A DNA stretch of 64,000 nt from assembly GCF_017571495.1 (NCBI RefSeq), contig NZ_JAGETZ010000013.1:62001-126000 (forward strand), given 5' to 3'. How positions within the stretch are numbered: the stretch's first letter is position 1; each line of letters begins with the position of its first letter. Made by a program: the position numbers and the translations under genes. Below the pieces are notes generated by a model. The model did not search any database. It was not told the DNA's origin and saw only the letters and a list, made by a program, of their open reading frames with translations. Of this stretch, positions 36,444 through 44,570 are shown in pieces. Source of the DNA: Hymenobacter negativus. Its GTDB lineage: Bacteria > Bacteroidota > Bacteroidia > Cytophagales > Hymenobacteraceae.

Positions 36444-37844
36444 CTACAACAGTCCGCTCATAAAGCCAGGCACAATGCCCAGCACAATGGTCAGCAGCGC
36501 CAGCACCACCAACGTTGCGGTCTGGATACCATCGACCGGAACTGGGGTGGCATCGGCCGGAACTGGCTGCATGTACATGGCAATAATGGGGCGCAGGTAG
36601 TAATACAGGCCTACCATGCTCATAATCACGGCAAATACCACCAAGCCGATGTAGCCCTGGCCCACGGCCGCAATCAGCAGGAACAGCTTGCCCAGGAAGC
36701 CCCCGGTAAGCGGGATGCCGGCCAGTGAGAGCATAGCCACCGTCATCACAAAGGCCAGCAGCGGGTTGGTTTTGCCCAAGCCGTTGAGGCCAGCATAGCC
36801 GTCCTGCAGACGGTGCTCATTCACAAGCTTTAGCACGCCGAACGCCGCTACCGTGGCAATGGAATACGCCAGTGAGTAAAAGAAAATGGCACTGGCCGAT
36901 TCGCCTTGCAAAGCGCCTTTGCTAGCTACGAGTCCGATGAGCAAATAGCCGGCATGGCTTACGCTAGAGTAGGCCAGCATGCGCTTGGGGCTGGTTTGCA
37001 CGGCCGCACCCACGTTGCCGAGCAGCAGCGTGAGGGCGCACATAGCTTGAATAGTCGGCATCCAGAAGCCCTGGGCACCGGGCAGGGCCACAGCCAGCAG
37101 CTTGAGGAAGGCAGCAAAACCAGCCGTTTTCACCACCGTGCTCATGAAGGCGGTGAAGAAAGTGGGCGTGCCCTCATACACATCGGGCGTCCAGAAGTGG
37201 AACGGCGCAGCCGACACTTTGAAGCCGATGCCGATAATCATCATCAGAATGCCGATGTAAAGCATCGGTTGCAGGCTGGCATTAGCGGGGGAGGCGATGG
37301 CAGTGGCTAACTCTGACAGGACAAACTTGCCAGTAGCACCATACAGCAGCGCAATGCCGAAAAGCAGGATGCCGGTGGCAAACGCGCCCATCAGAAAGTA
37401 TTTCAGGGCGGCTTCGTTCGAGCGCGAGTCGCGCTTGCGCGAGCCCGCCAATACGTACATGCTGATGCTCAGGATTTCGATGCCCACAAAGAGCATCAGC
37501 AGGTGGTCGTAGCCCATCATCATGATGGCGCCCACCAGTGAGAACAGCAGCAAGGCGTAATATTCGGCTAGATTGGGTTCCCCGTCGGTCACGTAGCTGC
37601 GCGAGAAGGGCAGCAGCAGGATGGTAGTAAGCAGCACAATGCCCGTGAAGGCCACCGTGTAGTTATTCACTACCAGCATATTGTTGAAGTAGGGCGCATG
37701 CACGACGTTCCAGTCGGCGTAGTTGGCCCCGAACACGGCCAACAGCAGCAGCATAGCGCCGGGCAGCAGCACCTTATTCGAGCGCAGGAAGCCCAGGAAC
37801 AGGTTGAGGATGCCGAAGACGGAGAGGAGAATGATGGAAGTCAT
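36444..37844 (-). CDS. nuoN: NADH-quinone oxidoreductase subunit N
   Basis: 466 residues, about 13-14 transmembrane helices. Antiporter-like proton-pumping subunit of complex I. FHFWTPDVYEGTPTFFTAFMSTVVKTAGF is the NuoN signature around the discontinuous helix and its lysine; YFLMGAFATGILLFG is another conserved stretch. It follows nuoM on the same strand, separated by an inverted-repeat element. Confidence 0.95.
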   Translation of the reverse strand: MTSIILLSVFGILNLFLGFLRSNKVLLPGAMLLLLAVFGANYADWNVVHAPYFNNMLVVNNYTVAFTGIVLLTTILLLPFSRSYVTDGEPNLAEYYALLLFSLVGAIMMMGYDHLLMLFVGIEILSISMYVLAGSRKRDSRSNEAALKYFLMGAFATGILLFGIALLYGATGKFVLSELATAIASPANASLQPMLYIGILMMIIGIGFKVSAAPFHFWTPDVYEGTPTFFTAFMSTVVKTAGFAAFLKLLAVALPGAQGFWMPTIQAMCALTLLLGNVGAAVQTSPKRMLAYSSVSHAGYLLIGLVASKGALQGESASAIFFYSLAYSIATVAAFGVLKLVNEHRLQDGYAGLNGLGKTNPLLAFVMTVAMLSLAGIPLTGGFLGKLFLLIAAVGQGYIGLVVFAVIMSMVGLYYYLRPIIAMYMQPVPADATPVPVDGIQTATLVVLALLTIVLGIVPGFMSGLL

Positions 37845-37851
37845 GTTGCTT

Positions 37852-37968
37852 CACCCCACCACCCGGCTCCTTTCCCTCCGGGAGAGGGGGAGCCAGACGA
37901 TACCTTGGGGCTTTTGGTTTAAGTAAATCAAAAGCCCTCCCCCGGAGGGGAGGGGTTGGGGAGGGGTT
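37852..37968. repeat. About 117-bp imperfect inverted repeat between nuoM and nuoN
   Basis: Outer arms rich in CCCC...CCCTCCGGG (37852-37884) pair imperfectly with CCCCCGGAGGGGAGGGGTTGGGG-type sequence (to 37968); inner arms GGGCTTTTG/CAAAAGCCC (37908-37916/37929-37937) pair exactly. The right end reaches the nuoM stop codon. Confidence 0.65.
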
Positions 37969-39433
37969 AGCGGCCGACCAGCGTCAGGATATTCGCCACG
38001 GCCGGCTCCGAGATGTGCAGGAACGAACCAGGGAACAGGCCCAACCAGAACACCAGCGCGATGAGCGGCACCAAAATCAGCAGCTCGCCACCGGTGAGGT
38101 CGGTGATGGTTTCGGAGAACGAGGAGTCAGGGCCGAGCATTACACGCTGGAACATGCGCAGCAGGTACACGGCCGAGAAAATGATGGTGAGGCCCGCAAT
38201 TGCGCCCACCCAGGCATTGTACTGGTACACGCCCGCCAGCAGCAGGAACTCGCCCACAAAGCCGCCGGTGAGCGGCAGGGCCACCGTGCTCAGCAGCATT
38301 ACCAAGAAGCACACCGAGAGGATGGGCGTGCGACGAGTGAGACCACCCAAGTCCGGGATGTGGCGGGTACCCGTGCGGCGCTCAATGGCATCGGCGATGA
38401 AGAACATGCCCACCACGTTCACGCCGTGGGCCAGCATCTGGATGACGGTGCCTTGCAGGCCGATTTGGGTGAGCGAGAACACGCCGGCCGCCATCAGGCC
38501 CACGTGGGAGAGGGACGAATAGGCGATGAGGCGCTTCACATCCTGCTGCCGAATGGCGATGATAGCACCGTAAATGATGCCGATAACCGAGAGAATGATA
38601 ACCGGCTTCTGCCACTGGCTCACGCCCAGCGGCACCACCGGCAGCAGCCAGCGCATGGTGCCATAAATGCCCATTTTCAGCATGATGCCCGAGAGAAGCA
38701 TAGTGGCCGGCGCGGGGGCTTCGGTGTAAGTATTGGGCTGCCAGGTGTGAAAAGGGAAGATGGGCATCTTCACGGCGAAGGCGGCGAAAATCAGCCAGAA
38801 CAACCACGACTGCTCTGATGCGCTCAGCTTCAGGCCATAAAATGCGGAAAGCTCTGACGAGTGGGCTGCCAGTGAGCCAGCTGCCGGGCCGGTTTGCAGG
38901 TACAGGTACACGAAGCCGGCCAGCATCAGGAGCGAGCCCACTACGGTGTAGAGGAAAAACTTGAGGGTGACGGCGATGCGGCGCTCACCGCCCCAGGCGC
39001 CGGCCAGCAGGTAAATCGGAATCAGGGCCACTTCCCAGAAGAAGTAGAACAGGAAGGCATCGAGCGACACAAATACGCCCAGCAGTCCCGTCTGCATAAA
39101 CAGCACCAGGGCGTAGAACGTGGATGGGTTGTCGTAGTCGCGCTTGAAGGCCGAGAGCAAAATCAGCGGGACCAGGAAAGTGGTAAGCAGTACCAGCAGC
39201 AAGCTCAAGCCATCGAGCCCAACGTGAAAGTTGATACCGGCCGAAGGAATCCAGTTGTAGTTGAGGTTGTAGGCGGCCGAGCCATGGGCACTGAAGTCGA
39301 ACGCGGCGTAGGCCGCAAGACCGAATTCAACGAGCGAGGCCCCGAAAGCGAGGGCGCGGGCGGCGGCTCCCTTAACGAATAGCAGCAGCAGAGCGGCGGC
39401 CAAAGGGAGAAAAAGCAGTACAGCAGTCAGCAT
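37967..39433 (-). CDS. nuoM: NADH-quinone oxidoreductase subunit M
   Basis: 488 residues, about 14 transmembrane helices. FFWEVALIPIYLLAGAWGG contains the conserved glutamate of helix 5, and FHTWQPNTYTEAPAPATMLL (broken helix) and SSLSHVGLMAAG are NuoM hallmarks. It pumps protons in complex I. No nuoL, nuoK or other complex I gene lies upstream; instead there is a spacer with a perfect -7 box. MrpD-like antiporters are related, but the pairing with nuoN favours complex I. Confidence 0.94.
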   Translation of the reverse strand: MLTAVLLFLPLAAALLLLFVKGAAARALAFGASLVEFGLAAYAAFDFSAHGSAAYNLNYNWIPSAGINFHVGLDGLSLLLVLLTTFLVPLILLSAFKRDYDNPSTFYALVLFMQTGLLGVFVSLDAFLFYFFWEVALIPIYLLAGAWGGERRIAVTLKFFLYTVVGSLLMLAGFVYLYLQTGPAAGSLAAHSSELSAFYGLKLSASEQSWLFWLIFAAFAVKMPIFPFHTWQPNTYTEAPAPATMLLSGIMLKMGIYGTMRWLLPVVPLGVSQWQKPVIILSVIGIIYGAIIAIRQQDVKRLIAYSSLSHVGLMAAGVFSLTQIGLQGTVIQMLAHGVNVVGMFFIADAIERRTGTRHIPDLGGLTRRTPILSVCFLVMLLSTVALPLTGGFVGEFLLLAGVYQYNAWVGAIAGLTIIFSAVYLLRMFQRVMLGPDSSFSETITDLTGGELLILVPLIALVFWLGLFPGSFLHISEPAVANILTLVGR

Positions 39434-39488
39434 CAGCAGGCGGATTGGGCGCGTTGCGGCATGGGGGAACCCACTCGCAAATTGACCG

Positions 39489-39496
39489 CAAACTTA
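39489..39496 (-). promoter_or_regulatory. -7 promoter element of nuoMN
   Basis: The reverse strand reads TAAGTTTG, an exact TAnnTTTG match, 55 bases before the nuoM ATG. This supports nuoMN as an independent two-gene operon. Confidence 0.5.
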
Positions 39497-39824
39497 CGCA
39501 CTGCCAGGTAAGGCTGCGCAGTATTTTTGGAACTTCTACGCTTAAGTAGATGACTTGATGCGCGACCGGAAGCTCGTAGCCAATTCTGAAAAGCCAGACA
39601 AATTGTGTTTCATAAGCAAAAGATGGCCCCGATTTCTACTGTGGAGTAGTTAGTGCTGCTTGCTTTTGCCGCTTAGCGGATGCACGTCGGCGCTTTTTGA
39701 CCATGTGTTCCTGCATAATACTTTGGCCCAACCCATAGCGGGTGCGCGTGCTGGACGCAACTGCGCTCGCTAAAGCCGCCCACAACAATTTGCTCGATGA
39801 ATACCGCCGCCTCTGGCTCGATAT
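39497..39824. other. Spacer without a recognisable gene
   Basis: About 330 bases between the nuoM promoter and the serine hydrolase stop. A forward 28-codon frame from GTG 39742 to TAG 39828 (ends ...EYRRLWLDI) could be a gene remnant, but I recognise no family. No repeat or RNA structure stands out. Confidence 0.4.
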
Positions 39825-41147
39825 CTAGCGGGCCACTTTCCGGCTCATCAGCACGCGTCCGCTGGCATCCAGCCATTGCGCCACATACAGCCCTGAGGAC
39901 TGAGCGGCAACCGAAACAGACGTCTCGGTGCCAGTGATTGGCTGGCGCAATACTTCGCGGCCCAGTGCATCGAGCAGGCGCACGCTGGCAGCCGTTTTAG
40001 CGGGCTGGCGCAGGGTGAGCACCTCCGCAGCCGGGTTGGGGAAGGCCAGGAAACCTGCTGCATCGGCCGCGGCGGCCGTGGCCGTGGGCCGGCAAAAAAC
40101 GGCCATGATTTTAGTCCACAACTCGTTGTCGAAAGAAGATGCCGCCAGGCGGCTGGCTCCGGCCGAGTTGCCCTGACGCACCACCACGAGGCCCAGACTG
40201 GGCACCACGTACACCTTCTGGTCATTTTTGCCGAGGGCGGCAATCATGTCGGCAGGGGCGGCGGGGATGACCGAGCCGGGGAAGTTGGTTTGAGAAGCAG
40301 GCAGGCGGTAGCTGCTTTGGCCGTTAATCCACCAGAGGTAGCCGTAGCTGCGGTTGATGGTTTGGCTGGGCGTGGTCATGCGCCGAAAATAGGCTGTGTC
40401 GGTCATGATTTGGGTGCCGTTCCAACTGCCCCGGGCCAGGATAAACAGGCCGAAGCGGGCCATGCTGCGGGCTTTGCTGTAGAACACGTCGTTGGCCCAC
40501 AAGCCCGACATGCCGATGCGGGCACCCAGGCGCTGGCTGGTGTAGCTGCTGATGTTGGTTGCGCCGCTGGCTTGCACCAGCACGTCTTGCAGGGTGCGGT
40601 AGGCGCCGGTGTGGTAGGCCCAGCGGCTGGCGGGCGGCGCGAGGTAGAGCAGGCAGCTGGGCGTGGTGCTCTCGTTGTCACAGGGGGCTGGCGGACTGTC
40701 GTCGAGCCCGGTCGTCATAGTGAGTTGATGGCGAATAAGGAGTTGACGTTGCTGCGCGCGGGTAGCATTGGTCCAGCGGCCAAGGTACTTGGAGGTGCTA
40801 TCGGTGATGCTCAGCAAGCCGTCCTGCTGGGCCAGGCCCACCAGCGTAGCCGTGAGCGACTTGCCTGCCGATGCCCAGTACCAGGCCGAATCGGCGGTGT
40901 AGGTGCCATAATAGTGCTCCACTACCATCCGGCCATCCTTCAACAGCAGCAAGGACTTGCTGCCCTTGCGCCCGGCAAAGGCAATAAGCGAGTCGAACTG
41001 CGGCTGACACCAGCCCAGGCTGGCGGGCGCAGTGGTAGCCCAGGTAGCCCCCGTGACCGGCGGAAAGTAGAGGGCCGTGGGTTGGGCCTGGGCCAGTTCA
41101 GTGCTCAAAGCCAGGAGGAGCAGGATGTAGTGTAGGTATCGGAGCAT
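39825..41147 (-). CDS. Secreted serine hydrolase (beta-lactamase fold) with type IX sorting domain
   Basis: About 440 residues from ATG 41147, which begins a signal peptide ending LAQAQ; a longer frame adds 12 unlikely residues. The class C beta-lactamase/DD-peptidase-like site shows SAGK (Ser93, Lys96) and a Tyr motif in YHTGAY. FFCRPTA-type linker precedes the C-terminal domain (FPNPAAEVLTL, SSGLYVAQW), a type A sorting signal, so the enzyme is type IX cargo. It probably acts as an esterase or peptidase outside the cell; a lactamase role is not implied. Confidence 0.88.
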   Translation of the reverse strand: MLRYLHYILLLLALSTELAQAQPTALYFPPVTGATWATTAPASLGWCQPQFDSLIAFAGRKGSKSLLLLKDGRMVVEHYYGTYTADSAWYWASAGKSLTATLVGLAQQDGLLSITDSTSKYLGRWTNATRAQQRQLLIRHQLTMTTGLDDSPPAPCDNESTTPSCLLYLAPPASRWAYHTGAYRTLQDVLVQASGATNISSYTSQRLGARIGMSGLWANDVFYSKARSMARFGLFILARGSWNGTQIMTDTAYFRRMTTPSQTINRSYGYLWWINGQSSYRLPASQTNFPGSVIPAAPADMIAALGKNDQKVYVVPSLGLVVVRQGNSAGASRLAASSFDNELWTKIMAVFCRPTATAAAADAAGFLAFPNPAAEVLTLRQPAKTAASVRLLDALGREVLRQPITGTETSVSVAAQSSGLYVAQWLDASGRVLMSRKVAR

Positions 41148-41438
41148 AGCAAGCAGCAAATCAGGATATTTACTGCAAGACACAGCTCGGCCATCCAGGT
41201 TTAGCTAAAGCAGCCAAAGGATAGGCGCTAGGAGAGTCTGTAATGTCATAAAAAATAAACCCTTACGATTGTCTGCCAATGATTTATGGCCTGAGTGCTC
41301 TTTTTTGAAAGTCCAGTTTTGAAAGATGTTTATTTCTTCTATAACTGTCGGACGGTCACCTTTGCCAGCATCGTTCATCGGCAAGCTGTCAGTTCTTACC
41401 TCAGTCTGCATTCCTTTCCCATTTTCATAGCCCTCAGC

Positions 41439-42224
41439 ATGCGCAACTTTACTCTTTTTCTACTAATTACTGGTTTGAATGTGAGCTTGGTCCAGGCCCA
41501 AACCAGCGTTAGCTTTGGCCCGCGCTTGGGCGGCAACCTTTCCACGGCCACCTTTAGTAGTTTGGAGCAGACCACTGGCGGCAGCGGCACCCTCACTTCC
41601 AGCAGCACGCCGCTGTTGGGTTGGCAAATAGGGATGGCCGCCTCCTTTGGCAAAGGCCCTTGGATGGTGCAGCCAGCCCTGATATTTACCCAGAAGGGCG
41701 TGAAGCAAAAAGCAAGCGCATCTGACAGCTTCGGCAGCCAAACCCTTACTGCCACAATTGACGCCACTAGCCGCGTCAATTTTCTCGAGCTGCCCGTCAA
41801 TGTAGTGTATGCCTTCGGGGCCGATGGTCAGGGCTTCCAAGTATTTGCCGGGCCATACCTGGCAATAGGCGTGGGTGGCAAAGCCGAGATTTCGGAAAAG
41901 CTGACTTCCAGCGACCCCAACAGCTTATTCAACGGGGAAGGCAACGGGAGCAAGGGCTATGCCTTTGGCAATACATTCGTGGAACCAGACCCTAACAGCC
42001 CGAATGACTTCGCGTTTGATGCCCGGGTGCGTCGGTTCGATGCCGGGGCCAACCTTGGGGTGGGCTACCGCACCGGGCCATTTCAGGTGCAGTTGAGCTA
42101 TGCTTTCGGCCTGCTGAATGCCCAACCCGATTACCCGGTCAACTACCAGATTGAAAACACCACCGGCTACCACCGCAATACCCAACTTACCGCCACTTAC
42201 TTTTTGCCCCAGTTCAGCCGGTAG
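41439..42224 (+). CDS. Outer-membrane beta-barrel protein (PorT-like, OMP_b-brl_2)
   Basis: 261 residues from ATG 41439 with signal peptide ending SLVQAQ. The mature protein opens SVSFGPRLGGNLST, the typical first strand of small eight-stranded barrels in Bacteroidota, and contains WQIGMAASFGKGPWMVQPALIFTQKG and VNFLELPVNVVYAFG. The last residues (TQLTATYFLPQF) form a terminal strand. The function is unknown. CACCTTTG at 41357-41364 is one mismatch from a -7 box. Confidence 0.82.
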   Translation: MRNFTLFLLITGLNVSLVQAQTSVSFGPRLGGNLSTATFSSLEQTTGGSGTLTSSSTPLLGWQIGMAASFGKGPWMVQPALIFTQKGVKQKASASDSFGSQTLTATIDATSRVNFLELPVNVVYAFGADGQGFQVFAGPYLAIGVGGKAEISEKLTSSDPNSLFNGEGNGSKGYAFGNTFVEPDPNSPNDFAFDARVRRFDAGANLGVGYRTGPFQVQLSYAFGLLNAQPDYPVNYQIENTTGYHRNTQLTATYFLPQFSR

Positions 42225-42240
42225 CCCGGTGTTGTATAGG

Positions 42241-42633
42241 ATGCTTGTTCCCACCCTCCGCGTAGCTCGGCCCACCGACAACCTGCCAGCGTTGCTTCGC
42301 TTCTACTGCGACGGCCTCGGCCTGCAACAGCTCACCGCTTTCGCTGCGCACAACGGCTTCGATGGCGTAATGCTTGGGCACCCGCAGGCGCCTTACCATC
42401 TGGAATTCACGCACCAACCCGGGCATGCCGTTGGCCGGGCCCCCACAGCCGATAATCTCCTGGTCTTCTACCTTCCAGACGCCGCAGAATGGCAAGCCGC
42501 CGTGCGGCGTATGGAGGCCACTGGCTTTGCGCCGGTACCATCCTACAATCCGTACTGGGACGAGCTGGGACGCACTTTCGAAGACCCCGACGGCTACCGG
42601 GTCGTGCTGCAACGGTCGGCCTGGAGTTTATAG
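42241..42633 (+). CDS. VOC/glyoxalase-family protein
   Basis: About 130 residues from ATG 42241. The vicinal-oxygen-chelate fold is indicated by TLRVARPTDNLPALLRFYCDGLGL and the end FEDPDGYRVVLQR, each supplying a strand with possible metal ligands. Members include glyoxalase I, dioxygenases and antibiotic-binding proteins. It starts 16 bases after the barrel gene, so may be read with it. The reaction is unknown. Confidence 0.87.
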   Translation: MLVPTLRVARPTDNLPALLRFYCDGLGLQQLTAFAAHNGFDGVMLGHPQAPYHLEFTHQPGHAVGRAPTADNLLVFYLPDAAEWQAAVRRMEATGFAPVPSYNPYWDELGRTFEDPDGYRVVLQRSAWSL

Positions 42634-42658
42634 CGGGCAAGCTGAATTGAAGAAAAAA

Positions 42659-42689
42659 TTTGGTGGCAGCAAATCCATTATTAAGTTTG
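42659..42689 (+). promoter_or_regulatory. Consensus Bacteroidetes promoter of the MarR-GNAT gene
   Basis: TTTG (42659-42662), 19 bases, TAAGTTTG (42682-42689). Both boxes and the spacing match the sigma-ABfr consensus. Confidence 0.75.
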
Positions 42690-42703
42690 TGTAAGTACTT
42701 ACA
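42690..42703 (+). promoter_or_regulatory. 14-bp palindromic operator, likely MarR autoregulatory site
   Basis: TGTAAGTACTTACA is a perfect palindrome starting at the base after the -7 box and ending nine bases before the regulator's start codon. Binding there would cover the transcription start and block it. The gap and symmetry fit MarR family sites. Confidence 0.7.
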
Positions 42704-42712
42704 TAAATTCTA

Positions 42713-43663
42713 ATGGATTTTTTACAGCAGCTTGGACCCGTAGCATTGGGTAGCCGCCTGCGTCGGCTAAGCGAATACCTCACCAGCGAAGCAGGGAGCA
42801 TTTACGCCGATTACGGACTGAATTTTCAGCCCCGTTGGTATCCGGTGTTCTATCTGGTAGCGCACCGGCCGGGCATTTCCAGCAATGAAATTGCCGAGCA
42901 GATTGGGCATACCCACGCCTCGGTAAGTCAGATTGTGAAGGAACTAGTTGGCAATGGCCTGCTCACAATGACGCCCGATACCCAGGACCAACGCCGCCGG
43001 CTGATGGCCCTGACGCTGCTGGGCCACGAGGTGCTGCCGCAGTTGCGCACCCAAACCGACGACGTGCGCCGTAGCATGCAAGCGCTGCTGACGGCTGCAG
43101 AGGTAGATTTATGGCGGGCCCTTGACGGCTTCGAGCAGCAGCTCCAGCAGCTTAGCTTGCGCCACCGGGTAGCCGAAGCCCGCACGCAGCGTGAGGCAGC
43201 GCCGATGCAACTGCGCGATTTCCGGCCGGGCGACCAGCCCATCTTCCGGCAATTGAACGAAGAATGGATTTCCCACTATTTCACCCTCGAACCGGCGGAC
43301 TTCAAGGCCCTCGACCACCCCGAAGAATATATCCTGCAGCCCGGTGGCTGCATCCTATTGGCCGAAATCAACCAGCAGGTGGTAGGAACCTGCGCGCTGA
43401 TAAAAATGCCGGAAGGCAGCTATGAACTGGCTAAAATGGCCGTCTCGCCAGCTGCGCAGGGACAAGGCGTGGGGCTGTTGCTGGGCCAGGCCGCCATTCA
43501 GCGCGTGCGGGACCTGGGCGGTGGGCGAGTCTATTTGGAGAGCAACTCGAAGCTTGGGCCCGCCCTGGCCCTGTACCGCAAGCTTGGGTTCCGGGATTTG
43601 GCACAGCCGAATCCGTCGCCCTATGACCGGGCCGATGTGCAAATGGAATTGCTGCTAACCTAA
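42713..43663 (+). CDS. MarR-type regulator fused to a GNAT acetyltransferase
   Basis: 316 residues. Residues about 1-145 are a MarR winged helix: RLRRLSEYLTSEAGSIYADYGL, then ISSNEIAEQIGHTHASVSQIVKELVGNGLLTMTPDTQDQRRRLMALT, where the recognition helix and wing are clear. Residues about 165-316 are a GNAT domain with acetyl-CoA motif LAKMAVSPAAQGQGVGLLLGQAA and the C-terminal LYRKLGFRDL. Such fusions are known; whether the acetyltransferase and DNA-binding activities are linked is not established. Promoter and palindromic operator lie directly upstream. Its TAA shares one base with the ATG of the next gene. Confidence 0.93.
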   Translation: MDFLQQLGPVALGSRLRRLSEYLTSEAGSIYADYGLNFQPRWYPVFYLVAHRPGISSNEIAEQIGHTHASVSQIVKELVGNGLLTMTPDTQDQRRRLMALTLLGHEVLPQLRTQTDDVRRSMQALLTAAEVDLWRALDGFEQQLQQLSLRHRVAEARTQREAAPMQLRDFRPGDQPIFRQLNEEWISHYFTLEPADFKALDHPEEYILQPGGCILLAEINQQVVGTCALIKMPEGSYELAKMAVSPAAQGQGVGLLLGQAAIQRVRDLGGGRVYLESNSKLGPALALYRKLGFRDLAQPNPSPYDRADVQMELLLT

Positions 43664-44553
43664 TGCATACACTTATGCCCGGAACTACCTCCGTTGTGTC
43701 GCGCCTTGCGCCCACGCCCAGCGGCTACCTGCACCTCGGCAATGCTGTGAACTTCGTGCTGGCCTGGCTGCTCACGCGGCGGGCGGGCGGCACCCTGCAC
43801 CTGCGCATCGACGACCTGGACCGCGCCCGCCTGCGCCCGGCGTATCTGGACAACATTTTCCGCGTCATCGACTGGTTGGGCATTGACTACGACCACGGTC
43901 CCACCGGCCCCGATGACTTCCTGCGGCACCATTCGCAACTGCTGCACCTGCCCGACTACAACAGCGTGCTGCGTCGTCTGGCCCAACAACCCGATTTGGT
44001 ACGCGCAAGCCAGCGCACCCGTACCGGCGGCCCGGCGGCTACCGTACCACTTGAAACGCCCGGGGCCGCGTGGCGGGCACACGTTCCTACTGGCACCGAA
44101 ATCCGCTTTGCAGATGCCTGGCAGGGCAAAGCCGGAGTTCCACTTGGTGCGTTGATGCCGGATTTTGTGATTCGCAAAAAAGACGGTGTAGCCGCTTATC
44201 AGGTAGCTTCGGTGGTGGATGACTTGCGGCTCGGCACCACCCTCATTGTGCGCGGACTGGACTTGGAGCCCAGCACGGGCGCGCAGCTCTGGCTGGCCAG
44301 CCAGTTATCGGAAACCAGCGCGTTTAATGCCCAGCGCATCGCGTTTCATCACCACCCGCTGCTAACCAACGAGGCCGGCCAGAAACTATCCAAAACGCAG
44401 CAGCAGCCGTTAGACACGGGCGTGCTGGGCCAGGCGCAGGGACAGCGGGCCGTATTTGCGGCCGTAGCATCGTTGTTGCACCTGCCAACAACAGCGGGGG
44501 AGTCGCTGGCCGCTTTGCAACAAGCGTTCAGCAACTCCCCCGAGATTTGGTAA
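43663..44553 (+). CDS. GluQRS-like glutamyl-tRNA synthetase paralogue, zinc ligands absent
   Basis: 296 residues, the length of glutamyl-Q tRNA(Asp) synthetase, which lacks the anticodon domain. The catalytic core is present: RLAPTPSGYLHLGNAVNFV (HIGH variant HLGN), DDLDRARLRPAYLDNIF and KLSKT (KMSKS variant). E. coli GluQRS binds zinc through three Cys and a Tyr; this protein has no cysteine at all, and the equivalent region reads RASQRTRTGG. It may charge tRNA(Asp) queuosine with glutamate or have diverged. The ATG overlaps the stop of the MarR-GNAT gene (TAATG), implying coupled translation. Confidence 0.85.
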   Translation: MHTLMPGTTSVVSRLAPTPSGYLHLGNAVNFVLAWLLTRRAGGTLHLRIDDLDRARLRPAYLDNIFRVIDWLGIDYDHGPTGPDDFLRHHSQLLHLPDYNSVLRRLAQQPDLVRASQRTRTGGPAATVPLETPGAAWRAHVPTGTEIRFADAWQGKAGVPLGALMPDFVIRKKDGVAAYQVASVVDDLRLGTTLIVRGLDLEPSTGAQLWLASQLSETSAFNAQRIAFHHHPLLTNEAGQKLSKTQQQPLDTGVLGQAQGQRAVFAAVASLLHLPTTAGESLAALQQAFSNSPEIW

Positions 44554-44570
44554 CTCGTTATTTCAGTGAA

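Noticed and set aside
38015..38818. Forward open frame of 267 codons
   Set aside because: Antisense to nuoM; composition (Gln/His/Glu-rich) is typical of a mirror of hydrophobic codons.
40290..41135. Forward open frame of 281 codons
   Set aside because: Antisense to the serine hydrolase gene with SxxK and sorting domain.
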